The notes below the pieces were generated by a model. It worked only from the letters and a program-made list of their open reading frames with translations. It was not told the DNA's origin and did no database searches. DNA of 64,000 nucleotides from Ixodes scapularis (taxonomy: Eukaryota; Arthropoda; Arachnida; Ixodida; Ixodidae). The stretch covers positions 73,282,252 through 73,346,251 of the forward strand of contig NW_024609857.1 of assembly GCF_016920785.2 (NCBI RefSeq), given 5' to 3'. Below, piece by piece: positions 35,501 through 43,902 of the stretch. Position 1 is the first letter of the stretch; each line of letters starts with the position of its first letter. The position numbers were made by a program, and so were the translations under genes.

Positions 35501-38500
35501 GAAAGAAGCAGGCTAGCAGCAGATGTGTCTTAAGCGCCGTTCACACACTTGCACCCGAGTACGCCCGAGAGAGACAAGTTCGGTTTTTAAGCCTCTTGCG
35601 ACGGCGCACAAACTGCTCCGCAGCTGTGCATTCCGTCCTACACCGTCGCAAGAGGCTTAAAAACCGGTCTTGTCTCTCGTTCGTACTCGGTTGCAAGTGT
35701 GTAAACGGCGCATAATTCAGGTCGCCAAAAGCCTGTTAAAAAAGCTTAGAGGCATGAGCAAACATACTCGTGAGACCAGCTCTGGTACAATACTTAAACT
35801 CAGTGTCACACAAAGGTTTGTCATTCCTACCGCATTCCTGCGGTGTTCTTGGCCCTTAGTAAGATGGTTCGGGTCTGCCACAGAATCAACAGCCCCGAGC
35901 AGCCATCTGAGCCTTCCAGCATAAAACACAAAAATAAATTTGCTGAGCGTACCTCGAGCATTGTGTTTCAGATACCACTATTGTGTGGAGCAGTGTATAT
36001 TAGCCAGATAGGCCGGCGTGTGAATGACCGTGCCCTTGAGCACGCGGCTGCAACGCGAGCTAGCCCAGCTGGCCATCTCGCCATTCACTGCAGTAGGTGC
36101 TTCTGCTCCCCGGTGTTACATGATGTTATAATTCTTTCTAGATACAATGACAAGGCAAGCAGAGAACTGCACGGGGCATACGAAAATTGGGCAAAAGGAA
36201 AAGAGTGTGTATAGGCGACGCATGAATCACCCTATTAAACAAAAACGCTTCGCTCGAAGTGATGATGACTAGGCTGGTCGATAGGGCCTATATAGTAATT
36301 GTTCTTTCCAAGTAAACCACTGTTACGAGTGTGCCTCGTGTTTTCTACCTTTGTCTTAGTCCTTGTTGTTTTCGGCGCTTTTAAACATTTAATACAATGA
36401 ACCAGCTGGCCCAATTAAACACTTTACTGTTAACTAGCTATGTTCACCAAGCGCTTCTTCACCACCAGCATGTCACAGCCATTTATGCATATGCGTATCT
36501 GCAAAGCATTCAAATGGATGTAATCACCATATTTGGTGCTATTTTTATGTTTCAGACATCCTTTGGAAACATCATTGTTGCCGAGGCGAGGCTGAAACTT
36601 GTCGACTCGAAGCAGCCGTCGATCTTTACACAGGACCTTGCGGTCACGTTGTTTGGGACGGAGGCCCTCGCGAACTGCTGCCTAGCTGGCTTTGCAATGA
36701 AGGGGAGGCTTCCTGAAGAGGGAGTTAGGGACTTGATAGGTGAGTAAATTGCTGTAAAGAAGAAATGGCAAGGCACTATTAAAATCAAGCTTAACTGACA
36801 CAACTACTGAGGTTATACTCTTGACACATATTGGATTTGTGTCTCGGTGCTCATGGATGGTTTTTTTTTTGGCTAATGCTCACGTATTTGTCTTCTTTAT
36901 GTGTCATTATGTCTGTGCTACACCTCCCGTTTGCGATAATGTGCCCCAGCTTTAGCATATTTTAATTTTTGCCCAGATTAAAATTCACGCTTATGTTCAA
37001 TCGGCTTAAAGTGCAACAATTTTCGGACTATGGCCAATTAACTGCGGAAACTAATCTGTGTCACCTATGGAACGAACAGAAAACCGTAATTTCTTGCGAG
37101 CTCTAGTTTTTATTTAAACCGAATGAAACAAATCGACAGTCAAAGTGTTTCGTAACTCTCTTCATCGCCTTTTGAGTGACATACTCTGGGGGATCACGTG
37201 GTTTCCCCTTGTGTTTTCTCTTCCGTGACCCCAGCCGCTTCTTTCACGATTGTCTACTTTAAAAGGATTAGCATCGTCGAAGGTCGTGGCGAGCGATCAA
37301 CACAAAAGTGGTTTCTCCACAGGGCTGTCGGCGAGGGACAGGTTTTTGTTGACTGCAGGTCGCAAGTAATTGGTTTGTCCTTTGTGATTACGCAGCGGAA
37401 TAGCAGTTTTTTGGCGGCTAGGTGACGTGTTTTTGGTCACTTTTGCTTGGATAAAAAATATATAAAAAATACAAACTGCCAATTCTTTCAACATTAAAAT
37501 CGTTGCACTACCCCTTTAAGTTTAATCGTTGATGTATATTAGCGATCAAATTTAATGAACCTACAGTATTTTTTCTTGTGTATAATATTCTGAAGGCAGC
37601 TGACCTTTTTATTCAAGCTTTAGGCTGCTAACAGTTCGGCAGCGGTGCAGGTTGATACCAGTCGCTAATCTACTCTGTGTTGTTCCACAGTTTCCCGGCC
37701 TCGCGCTGCTTTTCTGCCTCGCAAGACATCGCCCCGTCATCCAACGGAAACGTCACCACGTGCCGAAGCGAAGGAAGACCAAGGCGCCACTGGCGGCGGA
37801 ATTCGTCCATATAAGCAGGCAGCACACCAACGCGGACCACAGTTCGGCAGCGGTGCAGATTGATACCAGTCGCTAATCTACTCTGTGTTGTTCCACAGTT
37901 TCCCGGCCTCGCGCTGCTTTTCTGCCTCGCAAGACATCGCCCCGTCATCCAACGGAAACGTCACCACGTGCCGAAGCGAAGGAAGACCAAGGCGCCACTG
38001 GCGGCGGAATTCGTCCATATAAGCAGGCAGCACACCAACGCGGACCACAGTTCGGCAGCGGTGCAGATTGATACCAGTCGCTAATCTACTCTGTGTTGTT
38101 CCACAGGTGAGAATATATTCACTTTCCTGTTTTAATTTAGAGAACACTCTCTGCACTGCTGCCGAACACAGCCACTATTGTTTTGCTTTTCGTTTAATTC
38201 CACTGATTGTTTTGGGCTAGAACTGTTGATGTGTACATTTCCCTAATCACCCTAGTTCCTAGTCAAACATGAGCAAGGATAACAAGGAGCTTGCGAAAGC
38301 ACTTGATGATTTGCGACGGGAGATCAGGGCTGACCTAAGGACTGTGAAGGACAGCGTGAAATTCTGCAATGATACATGTGATGGTGTTAAGGAAATTAGG
38401 GATGAGATGAAAGAACTTCGCAAAGAGGTACAAGAACTATCAAAACGAAACGAGGAACTAACTGCCGAGAGCAACAGGCTTAGTACTAAAGTAGAAGAAC

Positions 38501-41500
38501 TCGAGCAGTATCAACGGTCTAATAACCTCGAAATCAAAGGAGTCCCAGCGGAGGGGGACCCTTACGACATTGTTCAAAGGATCGCGAGCATTCTAGATGT
38601 TCCGGTTTCTGACCATGATATCGACCTATGCCACCGCGTCCCCACTTTCAAAGTGGGGACGCGGTAAGGTCTTCGCGAGAAAAGATGTGAACACTGATGC
38701 ACTAAAAATTACTAGCATGACTGACGTTGACCGAATTGCAAATTAAATCGAGTAACACTCACAAATTATAGATCATTACCATTCTGATGGAGGACTTGCA
38801 ACGCGAATGTAATTATTATGACTGCACGGCCTTCAATAAAATGTACAAAAAATGCAAACGACAGTTTTCGGCAGTACACATGAACACGAGAAGTCTAAAA
38901 AATAAGGTCGATACAGTTGAAGCTCTCTTACATTCTGTAAGTGCGAAATTTGATGCAATTATATTTACTGAAACCTGGTTAACGAGCAGTGACTCACCAC
39001 CTAAGCTTCAGAGTTATAAATGCGAAAGTCTGGTCAGACAAGAAAAAAGAGGTGGAGGCGTAGCAATCTATATCAGGGACAATCTACGGTACCAAATAAT
39101 TGACGAATTCACAAGGATTGATGAAAACATTGAAAGCTTAGTTATCAAAATATCGAACACAGTAGTTGTTGCTTTATACAGACCGCCTTCGGGCAATATT
39201 GCTGAATTCATGAATATGCTTGATAATATATTGTGTGTTCTGGGATCAACTTCAGCGCCTCTCGTGATTCTTGGAGATATAAATATAGACACCATTTCCG
39301 ATAATTCACAAGCAAACGAATTCAGAGATTTGCTTAGTGAGCATGCTTGTAATAATGTGATATCGCTGCCAACAAGGGTGACCTTAAATACTGCCACCTC
39401 TCTCGATGTATGCATCACAAACTTAAATAAAAATGATGTTATAGCTGGGGTTTTAGTACAAGGCATAAGCGATCATCTTCCGATTTTTTGCTTGGGATCT
39501 ACTCCTGAAATGGCTCGTGTAAAAGACTCAAAAACGTTTTGGCATCGTACAATAAGCGAAGAGATCCTGAGCAAATTTAGTTCCCTTATAGAACAGGAAA
39601 CCTGGGATGACGTTTACGCTGAAAGCAACGCTACAGTAGCTTATCAAAACTTTCTAGTAAAATTTAAAAACTGTTATGATACAGCTTTCCCTATGAAGGA
39701 AACAAAAATAAGAAATAAAAAGATAAGAAAACCGTGCGTGACTGCTGACCTGCTGAAAAGAATAAAAGATAAGGATAAGAAGTTTCACGCTTTTATTAGG
39801 CATCGTGACCTAAGCATGCTCGCTGAGTTTAAAAAGATAAGAAATAAATTAAACTCGGACTTAAAAAAGGCGAAGTGCGAATATTATCAAAATAAATTCG
39901 AACGCAATCACGATGACCATAGAAAAATATGGGACACTGTAAACGATCTCACTAATAGAAAGCAAGCAACCAACCACGTGGAACATATCCTAATAGATAA
40001 TCAAAGTGTATCTGGTGAAGCACTTGCCGACAAAATAAATCAGCACTTTGTTAATATCGGCAAGTACGCTGAACAACATGACTACGTAGCTGAATACACA
40101 ACGACCGCTAATCCGTCTGCATCTATAATGCTAGCTCCGACGACGCCAAGGGAAGTTAATAAAATAATTGGTAGCTTAAAAATAATGTTTCCGCCGGTGA
40201 TAACGAAATAAAGGCACTGCCGATTAAATATAAAGCAGCTCTGCTGAGTCCATTACTATCCGACGTTATAAACAAGATGCCTGTAAGTGGTGAGTTTCCT
40301 GACCAGCTAAAATTAGCAAAAGTTATTCCTGTATACAAGGGAGGTGGAGCAACAGATATTCATAATTACTGACCAATTTCTCTTCTGCCAATATTCTCAA
40401 AAATTTATGAACGCGTGATCAATGATAGATTAACTAACTTTTTTCTGAAGTATGACATAATAACGGAAGAGCAATATGGCTTTCGGAAACATAAATCAAC
40501 CGAGCAAGCACTCCTAGACATTAAGGACAAAATTGTAGAAAACATTGAAAACAAACAGCTCACGCTTGGTTTGTTTTTAGATTTTAAAAAAGCATTCGAT
40601 ACTGTTCAACATGATATCCTGCTAAAAAAACTTGAGAGATACGGTATAAGAGGAATAGCGCTAAAACTAATAGAAACTTGTCTACAAAATCGTCAGCAGT
40701 ACGTCTCTATTAACAACATAGCATCTTATAAATTGAGAATACAGCACGGCGTTCCTCAAGGCTCCATTCTAGGTCCTTTCTTATTTCTAGCTTACGTGAA
40801 TGACATAACGATAATACCAGGCTCCCCCGAGCTAGTAATGTATGCTGATGACACAAAAGGCTTTTTTACTGGTGTGACTAAAGAATGCCTAGAAAATACT
40901 TGCAATGCCTACCTCATTAATTTATCGAATTGGTTACGAGTAAATAGATTGAAGCTAAACACAAGTAAGACTAAATACATAATCTTCAAACCTGTTAGTA
41001 AGCGAGACAACAGCTCTATTAACATTGTATTTGAAAACACCGTTATAGAACAAGTTGCAGAGCAAACGTTCTTGGGGGTCTGGTTTAGCGAAGAGCTCAC
41101 GTGGTCCACCCATGTAAATAGAATGAAGGCAGAGCTGTCTCGAGTTGTTGGTATTATATATAAAATGCAAAATTTGATACCTACTTGGCTTAAAATGACG
41201 TTGTATTATTCTCTCTTTTATTCTAAGATCAGTTGTGGTATGTTGGTTTGGGGTACGACCACTGCATCTAACTACAACAAACTAATCATCCTTCAGGAAA
41301 AAATTCTTCGTATTTTCGAAAATTACAGAGGTAATGTCAGAAATTTGAGCACGCAACCACTTTTTGTTAAATATAATATATTGAAGGCAGACCAGATATA
41401 TCACTTTAAATTATTTCAATGGATCTATAAAAACAACCTTTATTTGACACAGACACTTCCTTCTAGTGCCTACACATTACGAGACCCGAAACATAGGATC

Positions 41501-43626
41501 CCAAGCATACGAACAAATTATGGCAGGCAAAGTTTATCGTACATGAGTACTAAATTATTAAATTCCCCTGGCATTGACGTTAATTTCAGTTCCCCTTTTC
41601 CAAAGTTCAAAAGAGACTGCAGAGGAGCTCTGGTTTGCAGTGATATCGCATTTTCATCTATTTAAGGCATGCATATCTATTTATATTTATTTTCAATGAA
41701 GCTTAACGTATACGAAACTTTGGAATTCTCAATTTTGGCTTTGTGGCCTGATTTTTGGTTTTGATTTAGCTTGTTTCAGCTTTCTTTTATAAATCCTTGT
41801 TTTTAAATGTTTAGTAGATATGTAAAAAAACCGGTGTCTATATTTGTCTTTATCTTTATTTTAATTTTATTTTACTTCTGGGTTATGATAAGCACATCGC
41901 CCCGCATTGTTCAAGCTGTGCCGCTTGTGTAGTTGTATGAGTTGAGTCATTGTATTTCATGTGTTTTCAGATATTTCTATAATAATTGTTTCTATATGTT
42001 TTTATGACGATGGCTGTCTTGTTATTTATTATCACTATGACTTCTTTGAAATGCTATTTCCGCTGTATGAACTGCAGGGGGCAGAGGCGCTGTCAGGCAT
42101 CATGCCTTTATCTCTGCCCCCTCTGCGGATTGAAATCCGCAAAACAAATAAAGAAAAAAAAATATTTGGAAACCGTCAGCTCGTTCAGTCGTTTTTAAAT
42201 CAAATGTTTGGTACAGTATGGCCTCAGTAGGTTTTTCACGAGTAAACCCTGAATTATCTTATTAAATAGATGGCAGAATCAAGATTAAAAAGTTGTGGAC
42301 AGCTGTGTGTGCAAAATTATTGTCCGGCCTATGCTATTTCTGACTTTCTAGCCAAGTATCCTGAAGCACGGGTTCTCAAACGGGGTTCCTAGTAGAGTAT
42401 CCTTAGGGTTCTCTCAGCACCTGAGCTTCCTCAATTGTTCCTACACCAGCGCCAAACACTCCATAGTTCGCAAATTATTGTTTACAAGGCCTCTAGGCTT
42501 CTGCATTGTTCAATTGCAAAAATGCCAAGAGTTGGAAGGGGCTCCTTGGCTAACAATAACAAGAAATTTGTGTTCGCTGGTATCAGAAAGTTTGAGAGTC
42601 CCTGTTACAAAAAAACGTATGTTTGCAGGCTCTTAAAGGGGTCATAAAATCTCTAGACTTCGGCCAAATAAGTGCGGCATTGGCTCTCCGTCACATGTAG
42701 AGTGAAGGCCAGAAAACAATTTTTGCCAAGGTGCACTAGTTATTATTTAGACAACTAAAATAGACTCAAGTTTGGGGGCCCCTCAACCTTTAACGTCTTT
42801 TTCGGGTCACGTGCGTGTGACATGAATGGGGGGCCAGATAGGGGTGCTGGTAACATCCCGTTCTGTGCTGAAGGTGACGCTTGGCCGGCAGAAGTGGGGA
42901 GGGAATGAATGCCCTTGTTGACTTCGGGTAGATTGCACCACTAAAACTTAGTGCACTAAGCTTTTGATGTATTTATTTTTGTGTGAATGAATACGTTTAT
43001 GAAAACATTAGCTTCAGATTGAGCAGATACCTGCTCAACTGGCAAACTCAACCACTATTGGCGTCATGTAGTTCATGTGGCCACCATAAGCTGCATCATG
43101 AAAAATTGACCTTTTTTCCTTTCTGATTACGCAGCGCGCTCGCAACATCCCCTGGGTTCGTGGTGTGCTTTCTCATACTTGTGATAAGGTAAAAGAAATA
43201 GATGTAACGAGCTCCAGAATCTTTCTACAGTAAGATTGTTTCATGATCCCTTTAATTAATGCATTGCAAATTGACGATATGCCTCGTTCTGGATTATTTC
43301 ACAGCAGCAATATTTCCCACCAGCCAATAAACGTGGTCATTGGTCCCCGTGCTCAATATATTTAGATGATTAGCTTTTTATGTGTTGGTTCCTTTTTGTG
43401 AAATTTTCTCAAATTATTTCTACAGTAAGTATAATTAGGTAGTATTAACCAGATATGGAGGGCAAGTTTCTTAATTGTCTGTTGTCTTCTCTTTTTAGCT
43501 TTTGTTATTGCCAAGTTCCCTGGGGAAACACGGAAGCCGCTCAAGGAATATTTGCGAAGGAAGTGTAGCAACACTTCCTACACTCAAAAGAAAGCCTCGA
43601 ACACAGTGAAGAAAACTACAGAATAA
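26313..43626 (+). CDS. BEN-domain coiled-coil protein gene, six exons
   Basis: Gene span. Proposed coding join: 26313-26502, 26666-26737, 27961-28365, 32682-32761, 36556-36739, 43499-43626. Every junction has GT donor and AG acceptor and keeps phase, giving 352 codons. Order in the protein: N-terminal region without a recognised domain (about 1-87), Ala/Glu/Arg-rich coiled coil (about 98-205), a short hydrophobic linker (LLPALERVPTLVAALETRG), then a BEN domain (about 250-335) and a basic tail. BEN domains bind DNA or mediate protein contacts in chromatin factors, so a nuclear role in transcription or chromatin is inferred. The 5' end is uncertain: the first exon's frame is open back to 26208. 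Introns hold many transposons. Confidence 0.7.
26666..26737 (+). CDS. BEN gene exon 2
   Basis: A 72-nt exon between a pyrimidine-rich acceptor (TTTTGTCGCTGTTCAG) and the donor CAG/GTAAGC. It completes the split Tyr codon from exon 1 and encodes CRAELKELLEKYVNQWNAT, a helical amphipathic segment. It ends with one base of a codon, completed by exon 3 as Glu. Confidence 0.6.
26972..27098 (+). pseudogene. THAP zinc-finger domain start, relic
   Basis: The frame starts MVSYCLVPQCQS and continues KCSFHIYFK, the usual opening of a THAP (C2CH zinc-dependent DNA-binding) domain: CX4C followed by SFH-F/Y-P-like. The rest of the domain, including the AVPTIF-type end and second Cys/His pair, is missing, and the frame stops at 27096-27098. 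THAP domains occur in P-element transposases and in host factors. It lies in BEN-gene intron 2 on the same strand. Confidence 0.45.
27961..28365 (+). CDS. BEN gene exon 3, Ala/Glu coiled coil from 21-bp repeats
   Basis: A 405-nt exon after CACACGCCAG, ending GGAAC/GTATGA. It encodes about 14 tandem seven-residue units of the type ASEAETR / AEEAKAR, from a 21-bp DNA repeat with few third-position differences. The pattern predicts a long charged alpha-helix or coiled coil. It closes with MAFMLDDLLPALE. Phase agrees with exons 2 and 4. An alternative acceptor at 27932 would also be open. The opposite-strand frames (27830-28336, 27970-28323, 27927-28481) are shadows of this repeat. Confidence 0.7.
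28453..28570. repeat. Hairpin MITE-like unit (AAGCTCCTCCC)
   Basis: Arms of about 46 bp: AAGCTCCTCCCACCTCTTCC through CAGAGCGAACGCTG and its reverse complement, with a roughly 24-base loop. It lies in intron 3, beside the left end of the TTAA element at 28579. A half copy is at 15100-15170. Confidence 0.8.
28575..28578 (+). repeat. TTAA target duplication (left)
   Basis: TTAA directly before AGGGTAACTGC; matching TTAA at 30397-30400. Confidence 0.7.
28579..30396. mobile_element. 1.8-kb non-autonomous TTAA element
   Basis: Terminal inverted repeats of about 110 bp begin AGGGTAACTGCAAAG, followed by an A-run, a T-run and GCCTAATTGGGACAAGCATG. It is flanked by TTAA on both sides, as in piggyBac-like transposition. 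The 1.6-kb interior holds short frames but no transposase; composition is unremarkable. Located in intron 3 of the BEN gene. Confidence 0.8.
30810..30985. mobile_element. Hairpin MITE with CATAATCCGATTACG core
   Basis: The centre carries CATAATCCGATTACG and its reverse complement CGTAATCCGATTATG, 17 bases apart. Outward, TTGCTGGGG and CCCCAGCAAG pair, and GCCGCTATCTT pairs loosely with AAGATGGTGGTGCC. A small foldback element in BEN intron 3. Confidence 0.65.
31587..32287. mobile_element. 700-bp foldback element (ATAGACCATT ends)
   Basis: Arms of about 300 bp are inverse copies. Mirrored blocks include ATAGACCATT, CATGGGAACGGTGTTCCTT, TAATTCGGAGTCAC and TGATATACCCCAAGGACC, continuing inward through TGTCAAC-TTTTTGATACTG. 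Flanks carry similar TGAGGGGTA / TTGGGGTA strings, possibly a worn target duplication of about 8 bp. No transposase. In BEN intron 3. Confidence 0.8.
32682..32761 (+). CDS. BEN gene exon 4
   Basis: An 80-nt exon between acceptor TTCCTACTGCAG and donor ATG/GTATGT. Two bases complete the Arg codon begun in exon 3, then VPTLVAALETRGVTGPVVQE and SVVENM, ending in phase 0 as exon 5 needs. It links the coiled coil to the BEN domain. Confidence 0.7.
33503..34009 (-). CDS. Hypothetical open frame, 168 codons
   Basis: An uninterrupted minus-strand frame inside BEN intron 4, opposite the gene. Composition is protein-like (charged, with SATVKELKDRLLTRCF and FRCDSCSHL), but I recognise no family. It is open upstream of the assigned Met. 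It could be a fragment of a mobile element, a nested gene, or chance. No splice or promoter evidence was found. Confidence 0.25.
   Translation of the reverse strand: MLPCRARAMYLGNQFPKYNPVICQCSSAEELRRSAFNKRRALFRVGYLCTLLGDDQEICEHRTETVHSTGVPIFVSATVKELKDRLLTRCFPVREKEEFEESMPPRYKDLALDFLSPKRGPRRAQIGRLNTNEASSFRCDSCSHLMGSQGRHDTRVQSAHRTDSVKET
34105..35409 (-). pseudogene. Penelope-like element, minus copy: RT end and GIY-YIG nuclease
   Basis: A minus-strand frame (34995-35384) reads from the end of reverse transcriptase, RPAVIPYVLTFSVTQLRKSV and KMVRLCHRINSPKQ, through CSIKHKNKFAECALGIVYQI. Past a stop it continues VYIGQTGRCVNDR, the GIY-YIG endonuclease core. This order is typical of Penelope-like elements. 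The 3' UTR follows towards 34105 (AAACAAAAATGCTTTGCGCG on the minus strand), interrupted by a long inverted repeat at 34227-34739. The catalytic RT palm is not present. Confidence 0.75.
34227..34739. repeat. Long inverted repeat within the Penelope-like copy
   Basis: Arms of about 170 bp: left starts GACGGTGGTTTTAAAAGCGC, right ends with its complement. Mirrored blocks include AGGACAGAGCGC, TTTGACAGTTG and CACTGCTGCTACAAAG. The roughly 170-bp AT-rich centre has a smaller hairpin near 34477-34513. Penelope-like elements often carry inverted terminal copies (pseudo-LTRs), which this may be. Confidence 0.75.
35411..36390 (+). pseudogene. Penelope-like element, plus copy, head-to-head with the minus copy
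   Basis: The same C-terminal part in plus orientation: KMVRVCHRINSPEQ, CSIKHKNKF-like (here SSIKHKNKFAERTSSIVFQI) and VYISQIGRRVNDRALEHAAA at 35842-36210, where two GIY-YIG core residues are changed relative to the minus copy. A 3' UTR continues to GCGCTTTTAAACATTTAATA near 36379-36398. The coding part is split by a Harbinger-like MITE at 35534-35712. Together with 34105-35409 it forms an inverted pair centred near 35410. Confidence 0.75.
35534..35712. mobile_element. Harbinger-like MITE with TAA target duplication
   Basis: 179 bp, ends GCGCCGTTCACACACTTGCA and its near complement. The next block, TTTTTAAGCCTCTTGCGACG, is also mirrored. Flanks are TAA at 35531-35533 and 35713-35715. The minus Penelope copy shows the undisturbed sequence GATGTGCCTAATTCAGGTC, confirming a 3-bp duplication of the TWA kind used by PIF/Harbinger elements. 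Confidence 0.85.
36556..36739 (+). CDS. BEN gene exon 5, N-terminal half of BEN domain
   Basis: A 184-nt exon between TTTTTATGTTTCAG and the strong donor ATAG/GTGAGT. It encodes the first part of a BEN domain: TSFGNIIVAEARLKLVDSK, then DLAVTLFGTEALANCCLAG and KGRLPEEGVRDLI. Pattern agrees with BEN helices (LF-x-x-E-x-L-x-x-x-x-L-x-G). It ends with one base of a codon completed in exon 6. Confidence 0.85.
37006..37009 (+). repeat. TTAA target duplication (left)
   Basis: TTAA here and at 37516-37519 flank the element at 37010-37515. Confidence 0.65.
37010..37515. mobile_element. TTAA MITE, TGCAACRATTTT family
   Basis: Left end AGTGCAACAATTTTCGG, right end complement AGGGGTAGTGCAACGATTTT; the left terminus lacks about five bases of the right. 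About 505 bp, no transposase. In BEN intron 5, upstream of the CR1/L2 element. Confidence 0.7.
37631..38046 (+). repeat. Two full 208-bp tandem monomers at the 5' end of the CR1/L2 element
   Basis: Units begin ACAGTTCGGCAGCGGTGCAG at 37631, 37839 and (partial, 60 bp) 38047. They are identical except for one G/A difference near the start. Each full unit has CATATAAGCAGGC, TATA-like, about 30 bp before the next unit start. The final partial unit ends at 38106 where unique 5' UTR begins. The identical frames at 37652-37876 and 37860-38084 are by-products. Confidence 0.9.
38107..38268 (+). promoter_or_regulatory. 5' UTR after the monomers
   Basis: 160 bp of AT-rich sequence between the last partial monomer and ORF1. 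The junction reads CCACAG/GTGAGAATAT, matching a 5' splice donor consensus; whether it is used is unknown. Confidence 0.5.
38269..38667 (+). pseudogene. LINE ORF1, coiled-coil part
   Basis: Begins MSKDNKELAKALDDLRREIR; heptad-rich helices to about residue 85 (EMKELRKEVQELSKRNEELT), then EQYQRSNNLEIKGVP, the start of the RNA-binding fold seen in CR1/L2 ORF1 proteins. The frame stops at 38665-38667, just after a 33-nt palindrome (38633-38665). Sequence matching the C-terminal end of such proteins (VFARKDVNTDALKITSM) follows at 38666-38746, so the middle of the RNA-binding region is deleted. Confidence 0.8.
38633..38665. repeat. 33-nt palindrome at the ORF1 deletion junction
   Basis: ACCGCGTCCCCACTTT, one C, then its exact reverse complement. 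It marks the point where ORF1 loses coding sequence. Confidence 0.95.
38666..38746 (+). pseudogene. LINE ORF1, C-terminal remnant
   Basis: A 26-codon open stretch (KVFARKDVNTDALKITSM...) to TAA at 38744-38746. Resembles the end of CR1/L2 ORF1 proteins; out of frame with the N-terminal part across the palindrome. Confidence 0.55.
38787..40211 (+). pseudogene. LINE ORF2, part 1: endonuclease
   Basis: AP-like endonuclease motifs: HMNTRSLKNKVDTVEALLHS, FTETWLTSSD (catalytic Glu), RGGGVAIYIRDNL, LYRPPSG, LVILGDINIDT and GISDHLPIF (Asp-His). A basic linker with Cys/Lys follows. The frame closes at TAA 40209-40211; the continuation NEIKALPIKYKAALLSP lies in frame +2, so a small indel near 40186 broke ORF2. 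Confidence 0.88.
40212..41665 (+). pseudogene. LINE ORF2, part 2: reverse transcriptase
   Basis: Continues in the second frame through LAKVIPVYKGGG, a TGA at 40370-40372 where Arg is expected (HNY-stop-PISLLPIFSKIYE; a likely CGA to TGA change), and then EQYGFRKHKSTEQALLDI, FLDFKKAFDTV (catalytic Asp), HGVPQGSILGPFLF, VMYADDTK (catalytic pair) and FLGVWFSEELTW. Ends naturally at 41665. No RNase H domain. Confidence 0.9.
41666..42160 (+). other. 3' UTR with two stem-loops
   Basis: Near the end, GGGGGCAGAG (42077-42086) pairs with CTCTGCCCCC (42112-42121), enclosing AGGCATCATGCCT. Next is GCGGAT-TGAA-ATCCGC (42125-42140), a perfect 6-bp stem with a TGAA loop, then AAAACAAATAAAG and an A-run. 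Such 3' structures are recognition sites for reverse transcriptase in this group. Confidence 0.75.
42633..43255. mobile_element. TTAA MITE, GGGTCATRAAA family
   Basis: TTAA (42633-42636) then AGGGGTCATAAAATCTC; the right end complement reads AGGGATCATGAAACAATC with TTAA at 43252-43255. About 615 bp inside, no transposase. In BEN intron 5. Confidence 0.7.
43499..43626 (+). CDS. BEN gene exon 6, C-terminal half of BEN domain and stop
   Basis: Acceptor TTCTCTTTTTAG precedes CT, which completes an Ala codon with the last base of exon 5. It encodes FVIAKFPGETRKPLKEYLRR, then KCSNTSYTQKKA, the classic BEN ending (FP..., KC), and a basic tail to TAA at 43624-43626. An AATAAAA overlaps the stop. Phase match with exon 5 over a 6.8-kb intron and domain completion make this the best supported junction. 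Confidence 0.88.
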
Positions 43627-43902
43627 AACAAATTAGCTCTTGTTTTCATTCATTTTGTCCATTGGCTTCCCTCCCCCCTTCAATCTGATGGATTGTTAAT
43701 ATTTTAGATTTTATTTTAACAGCATTAATTTTTTTTTCATTCATTTTACTTCATTCATGTTCATAATGTTACTTCAGTCATGGTAGGTGGTAATTATTGT
43801 AGGTTTTATTTTAACAGGTGCAATACCTTTTTTACTCGTTTTTCTTCAGCATATTAGTTTGTAATTATTTTATTTTTTTCTAATAGGAGCATGTTTGAAG
43901 CT

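Larger units (their letters stand above)
37631..42160 (+). mobile_element. CR1/L2-type LINE retrotransposon in BEN intron 5
   Basis: Order: tandem 5' monomers, 5' UTR, coiled-coil ORF1 (internally deleted), ORF2 of endonuclease and reverse transcriptase without RNase H, 3' UTR with stem-loops, short A-rich end. No RNase H and a coiled-coil ORF1 place it in the CR1/L2 group. ORF2 has one frameshift and one stop. No target duplication was found, as is common in this group. Confidence 0.88.

Noticed and set aside
37652..38084. Two identical 74-codon frames
   Set aside because: They are one frame repeated by the 208-bp monomers of the LINE 5' end; no protein motif.
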